DNA of 64,000 bases from Ensifer adhaerens (GCA_900215285.1 OCMG01000004.1:3208001-3272000); one strand, 5' to 3'. Positions 45,851 through 54,139 are shown, numbered from the stretch's first letter. Numbers and translations are program-made. Notes: generated from the letters alone by a model not told the origin.

Positions 45851-46747
45851 TCAGGCCGATCTTGAAGGAAAGTGCTCGCCAAATCCGGCGCTCTGCGCAT
45901 TGCGATAGACGGCGGGCGTGACGCCGGTGCGGGCCTTGAACTGGCGCGTCAGATGGGCCTGGTCGGCAAAGCCGCAATCGAAAGCCGTCTCGGCGATCGG
46001 CGCGCCCTTTTCCAAAAGGCCGCGCGCGGCACGGATGCGCCGATCAGTGAGCCAGCCATGCGGCGGCATGCCGAATTCTTTCTTGAAGGCACGGATGAGA
46101 TGCGCGCGGGAGAGGCCCACGGCTTCGGCCACCTCCGTCAGGCTCAGATCGTCGCGGTAGCGCGCATCGAGAAGATCGCGCGCCTGCCGGACCGCGCTTC
46201 CGGCGCGCGACGAGGAGACTTCGATCGTCTCGCCGGCAAAAACATTCATCAGGTTGAGCATCAGCGTCTGGAAACGCGATTCGATTTCCAGACGCGCCCC
46301 ACCGTTCTCGATCTGACGATGCAGCCGCAGAAACGCCTCCGCCAACGGCGGCGCGAGCACGGTCTCGTCCGGGAAGCAAAAGCTTTTCGGCATGTCGCGC
46401 CCGGCAGCATCCTCCGCAACCGACCGCAGCGCCTCAAGGCTCGGATACATCATGCGATAGCGGTAGCCGTCTTCATCGGGGCGTCCTTCATGAATGACAT
46501 CCGGGTTGATCAGATAGATCGTGCCGGCGCCGGCATCGACGGTGGATCCGCGAATGCGCGACTTTTGGACTCCCGCCTCGATGACACCGATGCAGAAGGT
46601 TTCGTGCGTATGGGGAGCAAACTGAAGCGTGCGGAAGGTGGCCGAGAGACATTCGAGCCCGTTCAAGGCCTCGGCGCGCCAGAAGCGCGCGCGGTCGCGG
46701 CATTCCAGCGGGCCGGAGGTTCCCTCGATCTCATGCGTATCGGTCAT
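45851..46747 (-). CDS. AraC family transcriptional regulator
   Basis: 298-residue regulator with an N-terminal cupin-like sensor domain (about 30-140; F-A-P-H-T-H-E-T-F-C-I-G and N-P-D-V-I-H-E-G) and a C-terminal pair of helix-turn-helix motifs (about 190-285; S-L-T-E-V-A-E-A-V-G-L-S-R-A-H-L-I-R-A-F-K-K and I-A-E-T-A-F-D-C-G-F-A-D-Q-A-H-L-T-R-Q-F). It is upstream of azlCD on the minus strand and divergent from the amino-acid ABC transporter. The likely target is azlCD, and possibly the divergent transporter; the inducer is unknown. Confidence 0.93.
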   Translation of the reverse strand: MTDTHEIEGTSGPLECRDRARFWRAEALNGLECLSATFRTLQFAPHTHETFCIGVIEAGVQKSRIRGSTVDAGAGTIYLINPDVIHEGRPDEDGYRYRMMYPSLEALRSVAEDAAGRDMPKSFCFPDETVLAPPLAEAFLRLHRQIENGGARLEIESRFQTLMLNLMNVFAGETIEVSSSRAGSAVRQARDLLDARYRDDLSLTEVAEAVGLSRAHLIRAFKKEFGMPPHGWLTDRRIRAARGLLEKGAPIAETAFDCGFADQAHLTRQFKARTGVTPAVYRNAQSAGFGEHFPSRSA

Positions 46748-46825
46748 GGCGCAACGATAGCGCCGTGCAGCAGCCGCGTCTTGAACAAAATGCGCATCGC
46801 GGGCCCTGGCGCCTGTTGCAATTCA

Positions 46826-46842
46826 TGCACAAGCGCCATGCA
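46826..46842. promoter_or_regulatory. NtrC-like upstream activator site
   Basis: TGCACAAGCGCCATGCA is 17 bp long, like the NtrC consensus TGCACYN5RGTGCA, and matches nine of the ten outer bases (right arm ATGCA instead of GTGCA). It lies about 118 nt upstream of the expected transcription start of the sigma-54 promoter, a normal enhancer distance. Another TGCA-rich stretch (46850-46860) follows. Confidence 0.45.
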
Positions 46843-46925
46843 ACATCTGCTGCATAATGCGGCACAAACTTCTCAATTGTTAGCTTTGACTTCCTCAGCG
46901 CATGCTTTTTCGGCATTTGCCTCTG

Positions 46926-46941
46926 TGGCACGGGGATTGCT
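46926..46941 (+). promoter_or_regulatory. Sigma-54 (RpoN) promoter of the amino-acid ABC operon
   Basis: TGGCACGGGGATTGCT matches the -24/-12 consensus TGGCACG-N4-TTGCW at every position, with GG and GC exactly ten bases apart. It lies 33 nt upstream of the substrate-binding protein ATG, leaving a short leader containing the SD sequence AAGGA. Confidence 0.85.
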
Positions 46942-46974
46942 TTCATCAGGTCACATCACAACAAGGACGTGACC

Positions 46975-47763
46975 ATGCTGAGAAGACACTTCATCGCCAT
47001 CGCTGCCGCAACGATTGCCGCCACGGCCACTTTCGCTGGCGCCGCACATGCCGACGCACTGGCCGACATCACCAAAAGCGGCACGCTGAAAGTTGCCGTT
47101 CCGCAAGACTTCCCGCCGTTCGGCAGCGTCGGCTCGGACATGGCTCCGCAGGGTTATGACATCGACATGGCGAAGCTGCTTGCCGACAAGCTTGGCGTGA
47201 AGCTCGAACTCGTTCCGGTCACCAGCGCCAACCGCATCCCTTATCTCCAGACCAAGAAGGTCGATCTGGTCATTTCCAGCCTCGGCAAGAACCCGGATCG
47301 CGAGAAGGTCATCGACTTCTCAACCGCCTATGCGCCTTTCTTTAACGGCGTTTTTGCACCGGCCGGCACGGCCATCAAGTCGGCCGCCGACTTGTCGGGC
47401 AAGACGATCGCTGTGACACGCGGCGCCGTCGAGGACCTTGAGCTGACCAAGGTTGCACCGGCAGACGCCACCATCAAGCGCTACGAGGACAATAACGGCA
47501 CGATCTCGGCCTTCCTGTCCGGCCAGGTCGATGCGGTCGCCACCGGCAACGTCGTGGCCGCCGCCATCATCGCGAAGAACCCGCCAAAGAAGCCGGAAAT
47601 GAAGTTCCTGATCAAGAACTCGCCCTGCTTCGTCGGCCTCAACAAGGATGAGCCGGCGCTTCTCGAAAAGGTCAACGCGATCATCGCGGAGGCCAAGAAG
47701 GACGGTTCTCTGAACAAAATTTCGGAAAAGTGGCTGAACGCTCCCCTGCCCGCTGATCTCTGA
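46975..47763 (+). CDS. Amino-acid ABC transporter substrate-binding protein
   Basis: Periplasmic binding protein of the polar amino-acid (SBP_bac_3) family, 262 residues with a signal peptide of about 26 residues ending A-A-H-A-D-A. Two-lobe fold signatures: G-T-L-K-V-A-V-P-Q-D-F-P-P-F-G near the N-terminus, G-Y-D-I-D-M-A-K-L-L-A, and L-V-I-S-S-L-G-K-N-P-D-R-E-K-V-I-D-F-S. ATG at 46975 is 7 nt after AAGGA; the GTG six bases earlier is less likely. First gene of a four-gene operon with two permeases and an ATPase, under the sigma-54 promoter above. Ligand cannot be assigned more closely than a polar amino acid or related compound. Confidence 0.95.
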   Translation: MLRRHFIAIAAATIAATATFAGAAHADALADITKSGTLKVAVPQDFPPFGSVGSDMAPQGYDIDMAKLLADKLGVKLELVPVTSANRIPYLQTKKVDLVISSLGKNPDREKVIDFSTAYAPFFNGVFAPAGTAIKSAADLSGKTIAVTRGAVEDLELTKVAPADATIKRYEDNNGTISAFLSGQVDAVATGNVVAAAIIAKNPPKKPEMKFLIKNSPCFVGLNKDEPALLEKVNAIIAEAKKDGSLNKISEKWLNAPLPADL

Positions 47764-47772
47764 TCGGCCAAG

Positions 47773-47812
47773 CGGGCCGGCCCTCCTCCTGACTTCCTCC
47801 CGGGCCGGCCCG
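47773..47812 (+). terminator. Intercistronic hairpin after the binding-protein gene
   Basis: Perfect 11-bp GC-only stem (CGGGCCGGCCC at 47773-47783 with its complement at 47802-47812) and an 18-nt loop, followed by TCTTTCATTT. Such elements usually attenuate read-through and protect the upstream message, giving more binding protein than permease. Confidence 0.6.
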
Positions 47813-47863
47813 TCTTTCATTTCCCATTCCGATACCCGGCGACAGGCCGGCACGAGGTGAGGC

Positions 47864-48535
47864 TTGGCCTACCATTTCGATTTTTCCTGGATCCCCGACT
47901 ATTCGGGCGTGATCCTAAAGGGACTGGCAATCACGGTGGAGCTGACGATCGTCGGCGGGCTGGTGGGCGTGACGCTTGGCACGTTCTGCGCCTGGGCGCG
48001 CGCGCTCGGGCCAAACTGGCTGAAGCCCGTCATCGGCGCCTATGTCGAGCTGATCCGCAACACGCCCTTCATGATCCAGCTCTTCTTCATCTTCTTCGGC
48101 CTGCCTTCCATCGGCGTTCACATGAACGAGCTGGTGGCGGCCAATATCGCCATGGTGATCAATCTCGGGGCCTATAGCGCCGAAATCATCCGCGCCGGCA
48201 TCCAGGCGACGCCGCGCGGGCAGTTCGAGGCAGGCGCCAGCCTTGCCATGTCGCCAATCCAGACCTTCCGGCATGTCATCCTCGTGCCATCTCTGCAGCG
48301 CATCTGGCCGGCCCTTTCTTCGCAGGTCATCATCGTGATGCTCGGCTCGGCGGTCGTGTCGCAGATTGCGGCGGAGGACCTGACCTTCGCGTCGAACTTC
48401 ATCCAGTCACGCACCTTCCGCGCCTTCGAGGCCTATTTCCTGACGACGCTCATCTATCTGGCGCTCGCCATCCTGCTGCGCGCCGCCATGCGCGGCATCG
48501 GCGCCATCATCTTCCCGAGACGGAGGCGCGCATGA
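47864..48535 (+). CDS. Amino-acid ABC transporter permease (first)
   Basis: Inner-membrane permease of the HisM/GlnP type, 223 residues with about five membrane segments. The EAA-like loop is A-G-A-S-L-A-M-S-P-I-Q-T-F-R-H-V-I-L and E-L-I-R-N-T-P-F-M-I-Q-L-F-F-I is the typical upstream motif. The start is a TTG at 47864, preceded by GAGGTG; no ATG fits. It overlaps the next permease by four bases. Confidence 0.93.
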   Translation: MAYHFDFSWIPDYSGVILKGLAITVELTIVGGLVGVTLGTFCAWARALGPNWLKPVIGAYVELIRNTPFMIQLFFIFFGLPSIGVHMNELVAANIAMVINLGAYSAEIIRAGIQATPRGQFEAGASLAMSPIQTFRHVILVPSLQRIWPALSSQVIIVMLGSAVVSQIAAEDLTFASNFIQSRTFRAFEAYFLTTLIYLALAILLRAAMRGIGAIIFPRRRRA

Positions 48536-49191
48536 GCGACTTTTCCACCTGGGATATCGTCCGCAACCTGCTTCTGGCGGCGCGCTGGACGGTCGTGCTC
48601 TCGCTCGTCTCCTTCATCGGCGGCGGCTTGCTCGGCGTCATCCTGCTCTTCATGCGTATCGGCAAGGTCTCTGCGGCCCGCGTCTTCACGCGCTATTACG
48701 TGGAACTCTTCCAGGGCACGCCGCTTTTGATGCAGCTCTTCCTTGCCTTTTTCGGCCTCGGCCTTTTCGGCATTGATGTACCGGCATGGCTCGCGGCGGG
48801 TCTCGCGCTGATCTTCTGGAGTGCCGCCTTCCTCATGGAAATCTGGCGTGGCTGCGTCGATGCCATTGCCAAGGGGCAATGGGAGGCCTCGTCGAGCCTC
48901 GGCATGGGGTATTTCCAGCAGATGCGCTACATCATCCTGCCGCAGGCGATCCGCATCGCCGTGCCGCCGACCGTTGGCTTCTCGGTACAGGTCGTCAAGG
49001 GAACCGCGCTCACCTCCATCATTGGCTTTGTCGAACTCTCCAAGGCCGGAACCATCGTCACGAACGCCACCTTCCAGCCCTTCACGGTCTATGGCTTCGT
49101 GGCGCTCATCTATTTCGCCCTGTGCTGGCCGCTGTCGAAGAGCGCCCAGGTGCTCGAAAGGAAACTGAATGTCGCTCATCGAAATCACTGA
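48532..49191 (+). CDS. Amino-acid ABC transporter permease (second)
   Basis: Second HisQ/GlnP-type permease, 219 residues. E-L-F-Q-G-T-P-L-L-M-Q-L-F-L-A-F and E-A-S-S-S-L-G-M-G-Y-F-Q-Q-M-R-Y-I-I-L-P-Q-A are the conserved substrate-gate and EAA segments. ATG at 48532 overlaps the previous stop (ATGA). The 3' end overlaps the ATPase gene by 23 nt. Confidence 0.95.
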   Translation: MSDFSTWDIVRNLLLAARWTVVLSLVSFIGGGLLGVILLFMRIGKVSAARVFTRYYVELFQGTPLLMQLFLAFFGLGLFGIDVPAWLAAGLALIFWSAAFLMEIWRGCVDAIAKGQWEASSSLGMGYFQQMRYIILPQAIRIAVPPTVGFSVQVVKGTALTSIIGFVELSKAGTIVTNATFQPFTVYGFVALIYFALCWPLSKSAQVLERKLNVAHRNH

Positions 49192-49894
49192 AGTCCGCAA
49201 AGCCTTCGGCGACAACGAGGTCCTGAAGGGCATCAACCTGAATGTCGAACCGGGGGAAGTCATCGCCATCATCGGCAAGAGCGGCTCGGGCAAGTCCACA
49301 CTGCTTCGCTGCATCAACGGGCTTGAGACCATCAATGCCGGATCGATTGCAGTCGCCGGCGCGCAATTGCTGCCGGACGAGCTTCACCTGCGTGCGCTTC
49401 GGCTGAAGGTTGGCATGATCTTCCAGCAGTTCAACCTCTTCCCGCATCTGACTGTCGGCGGCAATGTCATGATCTCCCAGACCGTGGTGAAGAAGACCGC
49501 GAAGGATCAGGCGGAGGTCATGGCGCGCAAGATGCTCGAGCGCGTCGGCCTCGGCCACAAGTTCGACGCCTATCCTGACGAGCTTTCTGGCGGGCAGCAG
49601 CAGCGCGTCGCCATTGCCCGCGCGCTTGCCATGGAGCCGATCGCGTTGCTCTGCGACGAGATTACCTCGGCGCTCGACCCGGAACTGGTGCAGGAAGTGC
49701 TCGCGGTGGTGCGCGAACTCGCCGCCGAAGGTATGACGCTGATCATGGTGACGCATGAAATGAAATTCGCCCGCGATGTCTGCTCGCGCGTCGTTTTCAT
49801 GCATCAGGGCCGCGTCCACGAAATCGGCCCGCCGGGCGAGGTTTTCTCCAACCCGCAGACGGCGGAGCTGAAGCAATTTCTCGGGATGTTGTGA
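49169..49894 (+). CDS. Amino-acid ABC transporter ATP-binding protein
   Basis: ATPase subunit of the polar amino-acid importer, 241 residues. Walker A G-K-S-G-S-G-K-S-T, signature L-S-G-G-Q-Q-Q-R-V-A-I-A-R-A-L, Walker B L-L-C-D-E-I-T-S-A-L-D (with Ile where most relatives have Pro), and switch His in M-V-T-H-E-M are present. Start ATG 49169 lies inside the upstream permease frame. Last gene of the sigma-54 operon; a short palindrome (49912-49925) lies between it and alr. Confidence 0.96.
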   Translation: MSLIEITEVRKAFGDNEVLKGINLNVEPGEVIAIIGKSGSGKSTLLRCINGLETINAGSIAVAGAQLLPDELHLRALRLKVGMIFQQFNLFPHLTVGGNVMISQTVVKKTAKDQAEVMARKMLERVGLGHKFDAYPDELSGGQQQRVAIARALAMEPIALLCDEITSALDPELVQEVLAVVRELAAEGMTLIMVTHEMKFARDVCSRVVFMHQGRVHEIGPPGEVFSNPQTAELKQFLGML

Positions 49895-49911
49895 CTGTGT
49901 ACAAGATTGCC

Positions 49912-49925
49912 TTCGCACGTGCGAA
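49912..49925. repeat. 14-bp perfect palindrome upstream of alr
   Basis: TTCGCACGTGCGAA, 18 nt after the ATPase stop and 18 nt before the alr start. It may be an operator or part of a small hairpin; role unknown. Confidence 0.4.
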
Positions 49926-49942
49926 AGGGTAAGCCTTGCGCC

Positions 49943-51103
49943 ATGACCGACGAACTCGATGACGACCTGACATTCACGCCTTTCGAGGCCGCTCCCTCGC
50001 GCCTGACGATCGACCTTGGTGCGCTCGCCGAGAACTGGCGGATGCTTGCCAAAGCCTCCGGCAAGGCTCGTACCGGCGCGGCAGTCAAGGGCGACGGCTA
50101 TGGTCTGGGTATCGAGGCGGTCGTCCCTGCCCTCTACGATGCCGGCTGCCGCGACATGTTCGTCGCGACGCCGGACGAGGGCATGCTGGCGCGGCAGTTT
50201 GCGCCCGACGCGCGCATCTTCGTACTTGCCGGCGTTTGGCCAGGCGTCGAGGCACAGTTCTTCAGCCATGATCTCGTTCCGGTTCTCGTTTCAGAAGAAC
50301 AGATTGCCTGCTGGTCGAACGCCGTGGCCTTCGACGAGGAGCGCCCCTGCGCACTGATGGTCGATACGGGCATGAACAGGCTTGGTCTTTCGGTGGATGA
50401 AGCGCTGGCGCTGGCGGACGATCCGACCCGGCCGGCGAGCTTCTCGCCTGTTCTGCTTCTGAGCCATCTGGCTTGCGCGAGCGACCCGTCGCATCCGCTG
50501 AACCGCCAGCAGCTTCAATCATTTGAGATGCTTGCCAAAGCATACGAAGGCGTTGAATCAAGTCTCGCCAATTCGCCCGGCATCCATCTTGGACCGGACT
50601 ATCACTTTGATGTCACACGACCCGGTATCGCCATCTATGGCGGCGAGGCGGTTGACGGGGTGAAGAATCCTTCCCTTCCCGTGGTGACCGCGGAAACGCG
50701 TATCCTCCAGATCCACAAGGCAAGGGCCGGCGAGCCGGTTTCCTATGGCGGGACGCATGTGCTGACGCGCGACAGCCGGCTTGCCATCGCATCGACCGGG
50801 TATGCCGATGGCTACCACCGTTCGCTTTCGGGCTCCGGCATTCCACTTCGTCAGACGGTTCAACAGGGCGGCGTTGGCTTCATTGCCGGTCATCGCGTGC
50901 CGGTCGTTGGCAGGATTACCATGGACCTGACGATCTTCGACGTCACCGATGTACCCGAAGGGGAGATCAGGTCCGGTGATTACATCGAACTGTTCGGCGC
51001 AAACATTCTTCTCGATGATGCCGCGCGGGCAGCCGGGACCATCGGCTACGAGCTGCTGACGAGCCTCGGCAATCGCTATCAACGCGCCTATGTTGGCGAC
51101 TAG
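49943..51103 (+). CDS. alr: Alanine racemase
   Basis: PLP-dependent enzyme supplying D-alanine for peptidoglycan. From ATG 49943 the protein has 386 residues. The PLP lysine lies in A-A-V-K-G-D-G-Y-G-L-G, a slight variant of the usual A-V-V-K-A-D-A-Y-G. R-P-G-I-A-I-Y-G-G and the catalytic Tyr region P-V-S-Y-G-G-T are present, followed by the C-terminal beta-barrel with G-R-I-T-M-D. Twelve upstream codons are open to 49907 but lack family similarity. Only a weak SD is visible. In related genomes alr follows dnaB; the intervening genes here may be an insertion. Confidence 0.93.
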   Translation: MTDELDDDLTFTPFEAAPSRLTIDLGALAENWRMLAKASGKARTGAAVKGDGYGLGIEAVVPALYDAGCRDMFVATPDEGMLARQFAPDARIFVLAGVWPGVEAQFFSHDLVPVLVSEEQIACWSNAVAFDEERPCALMVDTGMNRLGLSVDEALALADDPTRPASFSPVLLLSHLACASDPSHPLNRQQLQSFEMLAKAYEGVESSLANSPGIHLGPDYHFDVTRPGIAIYGGEAVDGVKNPSLPVVTAETRILQIHKARAGEPVSYGGTHVLTRDSRLAIASTGYADGYHRSLSGSGIPLRQTVQQGGVGFIAGHRVPVVGRITMDLTIFDVTDVPEGEIRSGDYIELFGANILLDDAARAAGTIGYELLTSLGNRYQRAYVGD

Positions 51104-51280
51104 CGGCCCGGATCAGGTTCGCAGCCGCGGCGCCATGCAGGGCTTTGGAAACAAGTAAGCCATCAAAATCATTGACGATATCCTGTCCAGATACCGAATC
51201 GAAACCCATTTTCAATAGGTTCGTGCTATCTAAAGTTCATCCGTTTTCGACTGCCAACCGAGCACGAAATGACCTGAACC

Positions 51281-51709
51281 ATGGAGCCTGACGACACAAC
51301 GCCGCCATCGAAGGTCGAGGACGCCGTAGAGCGCCCACGGAGAATGCGTGTCTTCAAGGGCGCGCACGCGGCCTTCAATCAGGAGCACAGCGCTGTCCCT
51401 TGCGTGGTGCGCGACCTGAGCGAGACCGGCGCCAAGATCGAGTTCAATCTCGGGTGGATCGTGCCATCGCATTTCACGCTTTTCGTGGAACTCGACGGCT
51501 TCAAGGTCGAATGCGAGAAGGTGTGGCACAGAGGCGATCTCTACGGGGTGCGGTTTACAGGCCCCCGGGTTCCCACAGAACTGGGTCGCAAGCAGCGCGT
51601 CGATCTCTACGATGCGCGCAATCAGGTCGAGGACGAGAGCAAGGCACCGCCACCCGCCCCGACCTTCAACCGGCAGCCCAAGAAGCCAGTCTTCGGCAAG
51701 TTCAAGTGA
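51281..51709 (+). CDS. PilZ domain-containing protein
   Basis: Small putative c-di-GMP receptor, 142 residues. The PilZ signature is present: an Arg-rich R-P-R-R-M-R-V (RxxxR) around residue 20-26, and D-L-S-E-T-G-A-K-I (D/NxSxxG) around residue 47. The C-terminal ~40 residues are Pro/Lys-rich. Located downstream of alr with a 177-nt gap, convergent with the molybdoenzyme gene. It could respond to the two c-di-GMP enzymes in this window, but there is no direct link. Confidence 0.88.
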   Translation: MEPDDTTPPSKVEDAVERPRRMRVFKGAHAAFNQEHSAVPCVVRDLSETGAKIEFNLGWIVPSHFTLFVELDGFKVECEKVWHRGDLYGVRFTGPRVPTELGRKQRVDLYDARNQVEDESKAPPPAPTFNRQPKKPVFGKFK

Positions 51710-51724
51710 CGTCGCGTGCTGCGG

Positions 51725-53962
51725 CTATTCGGCGGCCTCCACGATAGGCAGCGCGGCTATCCTCAGCGAAATGGCGACACCGTTGAGCACGGAATTGCCG
51801 GAAAGCGGGTCCCGCGCACCTTCGGGAACCAGCGCATTGACGTTGACGCCGGGGTTGCGCGAGGCCAGTTCCAGTCTTGAGCCCTCGGCATCGTGCCCCC
51901 AGCCATGCGGCAGGCTGACGACGCCCGGCATCATGTCTTCGCTCAGTTCGACGGGCACCAGAAGGGTTGCGCCGTTCCCGGATATTTCGGCCAGCGCGCC
52001 GCTTGCGAGACCATAGCGCGCGGCGTCCTGCGGATGAATGAGCAGCTTGCAGCGGTTCGGTCCTTTGGCAAGCGTCGGCAGATTGTGCATCCAACTGTTG
52101 TTTGTGCGCACATCGCGGCGACCGATGAGGACGAGATCGGACGGGGGCTCTGTCAGCGCCTCATTCACCCGTCTCAGATCTGCAATGAAATCCGCCGGCG
52201 CAAGTTCGATCTTGCCGGAGGTCGTGCGCAAAATTTCGGGCATACGCGGCTCATGCAGCCCGAGGTCGATTCCGAAGCGCGCGCGCTTTACCTTCTCAAG
52301 CGTCAGCCCCTCAGGCCTGCGGCCGAAACCGTCACCGTAGGGGCCGCTGCGGAGTTCCAGTTCCAGCAGCCTGTCAGGCCCCTTGAGGTCCGAGACCATC
52401 GCCATCAACTGGTCTGTCATCGGGCCGGCGAGCTTCTCGACCTCGGCGCGCGTCATTTCGTCATCAAGCGCCTGCGGATCGATATCCGATCCCTTGCCCT
52501 GCACCAGGCCGGTGAGGCGCATGATCGCCTGCCATTCCGTCAACTGCCCCTGCGGCAGCGGGAAGGTCGCGGGGGAATAACGCGCAGCGTTCCGCCAGGC
52601 AAACTGATTGAACATGACGTCCCAATGGCTGTCCTCGAGCGGCGAGGTGCCGGGGAGGATCACATTGGAATGCCGGGTCGTCTCGTTGATGTAGATGTCG
52701 AGGCTGACCATGAAATCCAGGCTTTGCAGCGCCCTGGACAGCTTCTCGCCATTGGGTGAGGACAGAACCGGATTGGTGGCGATGGAGATCATCGCGCGGA
52801 TGCATTGATCGCCGGCGTGCGTGATCTCGTCGGCCATCGCGCTGACGGGAAATTCGCTCATGACTTCCGGCACGGGAGCCGACTTCATCGTCCGGCGACC
52901 GACCTTGACGCCACGGCCGGAACCCGGCGCGCCCTTGGTGTTCGCGGCAAAGGCCGCCGCCTTCGGAAACATCATGCCGCCCGGTTCGTCCATGTGGCCA
53001 GTCAGGATGTTGACGACATCGATGAGCCAGGAATTCAGCGTGCCGAATTCCTGCACGCAGGTGCCGATGCGGCCGTAAAGCGCAGCGCGTTCGGTCGTCG
53101 CGAGATCGCGGGCGAGCTGGCGGATATCCTCGGCAGCGATGCCGCAGCGCGGTGCCATGTGGTCAGCATCGTATGAAGCGACAGCCGCCTTCAGGTCATC
53201 CAGGCCGTTCAGGTATTCGCCGAGCCGCCCCGTCTTCACCAGCCCTTCGGCAAACAGGGTGTGCACCAGTCCGAGCAAAAGGAAGACGTCGCCTCCGGGG
53301 CGGATGAAGAGATGTTCGTCCGAGACCTTCGCCGTTTCGGTGCGGCGCGGATCTATCGTCACCATGCGGCCGCCGCGTGCCCTCAGCGCCCGCGCCTTGC
53401 CGCGGAAGTCCGGCACCGTCCAGAGGCTCCCATTGGACGCCATGGGGTTGGCGCCAAGGATGACGAGCAGGTCGGTGCGTGTGATATCGGGAACGGCAAC
53501 GCTCATCCAGTTGCCGAACATCTCGCCCACCGCGCGGTGCTTCGGCATCTGGTCGACGGTGGAAGAGGAAAAGATGTTGGAGGTCCCGAGCGCCCTGAGG
53601 AGACGCTGGGAAAACAGGCTGATGCCATAGCGGTGTGAGACGGGATTGCCCAGCACGGTGCCGACTGCCTCGCGCCCATGCCTTTCGATGACCGGCATCA
53701 GTCCGCGCTGGATCTCCGCGAAGGCTTCGTCCCACGTCGCCTCGTGGAAACGGCCGTTGCGCCTGATCATCGGCGTACGGAGCCGGTCCGGATCCTCGTG
53801 CAGATCGGCCAGCGCCACGCCCTTCGGACAGATGTAGCCTTGCGAGAACGGGTCGTTCTCCGCTCCCCGCACGGAGACGACGCGGCCGTCTTCATGGGCG
53901 ACCTCAAGGCCGCAGCAGGCCTCGCAGAGCGGACAGATGCGATAGCTGGTTTCGACGGCCAT
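51725..53962 (-). CDS. Molybdopterin-dependent oxidoreductase of unassigned substrate
   Basis: DMSO-reductase-superfamily enzyme of 745 residues. N-terminal C-P-L-C-E-A-C-C with a further C in Y-I-C-P-K-G supplies one [4Fe-4S] cluster; later segments include V-I-L-G-A-N-P-M and I-D-P-R-R-T-E-T-A for cofactor binding, and a C-terminal molydopterin dinucleotide-binding domain (about 620-740; S-L-P-H-G-W-G-H). At the position where formate dehydrogenases have Sec/Cys, the sequence is S-T-V-D-Q-M-P-K-H, so the molybdenum ligand is not Cys or Sec. No Tat signal, so probably cytoplasmic. No accessory, FeS or chaperone gene is adjacent. A perfect 18-bp palindrome sits in its promoter region. Confidence 0.88.
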   Translation of the reverse strand: MAVETSYRICPLCEACCGLEVAHEDGRVVSVRGAENDPFSQGYICPKGVALADLHEDPDRLRTPMIRRNGRFHEATWDEAFAEIQRGLMPVIERHGREAVGTVLGNPVSHRYGISLFSQRLLRALGTSNIFSSSTVDQMPKHRAVGEMFGNWMSVAVPDITRTDLLVILGANPMASNGSLWTVPDFRGKARALRARGGRMVTIDPRRTETAKVSDEHLFIRPGGDVFLLLGLVHTLFAEGLVKTGRLGEYLNGLDDLKAAVASYDADHMAPRCGIAAEDIRQLARDLATTERAALYGRIGTCVQEFGTLNSWLIDVVNILTGHMDEPGGMMFPKAAAFAANTKGAPGSGRGVKVGRRTMKSAPVPEVMSEFPVSAMADEITHAGDQCIRAMISIATNPVLSSPNGEKLSRALQSLDFMVSLDIYINETTRHSNVILPGTSPLEDSHWDVMFNQFAWRNAARYSPATFPLPQGQLTEWQAIMRLTGLVQGKGSDIDPQALDDEMTRAEVEKLAGPMTDQLMAMVSDLKGPDRLLELELRSGPYGDGFGRRPEGLTLEKVKRARFGIDLGLHEPRMPEILRTTSGKIELAPADFIADLRRVNEALTEPPSDLVLIGRRDVRTNNSWMHNLPTLAKGPNRCKLLIHPQDAARYGLASGALAEISGNGATLLVPVELSEDMMPGVVSLPHGWGHDAEGSRLELASRNPGVNVNALVPEGARDPLSGNSVLNGVAISLRIAALPIVEAAE

Positions 53963-53983
53963 GGTTCTCCTCCCGGGCTGGCG

Positions 53984-54001
53984 ACATACTCGCGAGTATG
54001 T
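53984..54001. promoter_or_regulatory. 18-bp perfect palindrome, probable TetR-type operator
   Basis: ACATACTCGCGAGTATGT is perfectly symmetric and lies 22-39 nt upstream of the molybdoenzyme start codon, in the divergent gap with radA. The ACATACT/AGTATGT half-sites are like operators of TetR-family repressors. No TetR gene is in the window. Confidence 0.6.
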
Positions 54002-54139
54002 GACAAATGGCAGGTTTGTACAAGCCTGAACGGCTGGCGAGCGATCATGGTGAAAAAGGCGGCCGATGATTGCGGCGGGGGCCCGTGATCGCTAGATAGA
54101 GCGCTTGATTCCACTTTTGTTCCGGGATGAGTCCGCCAC

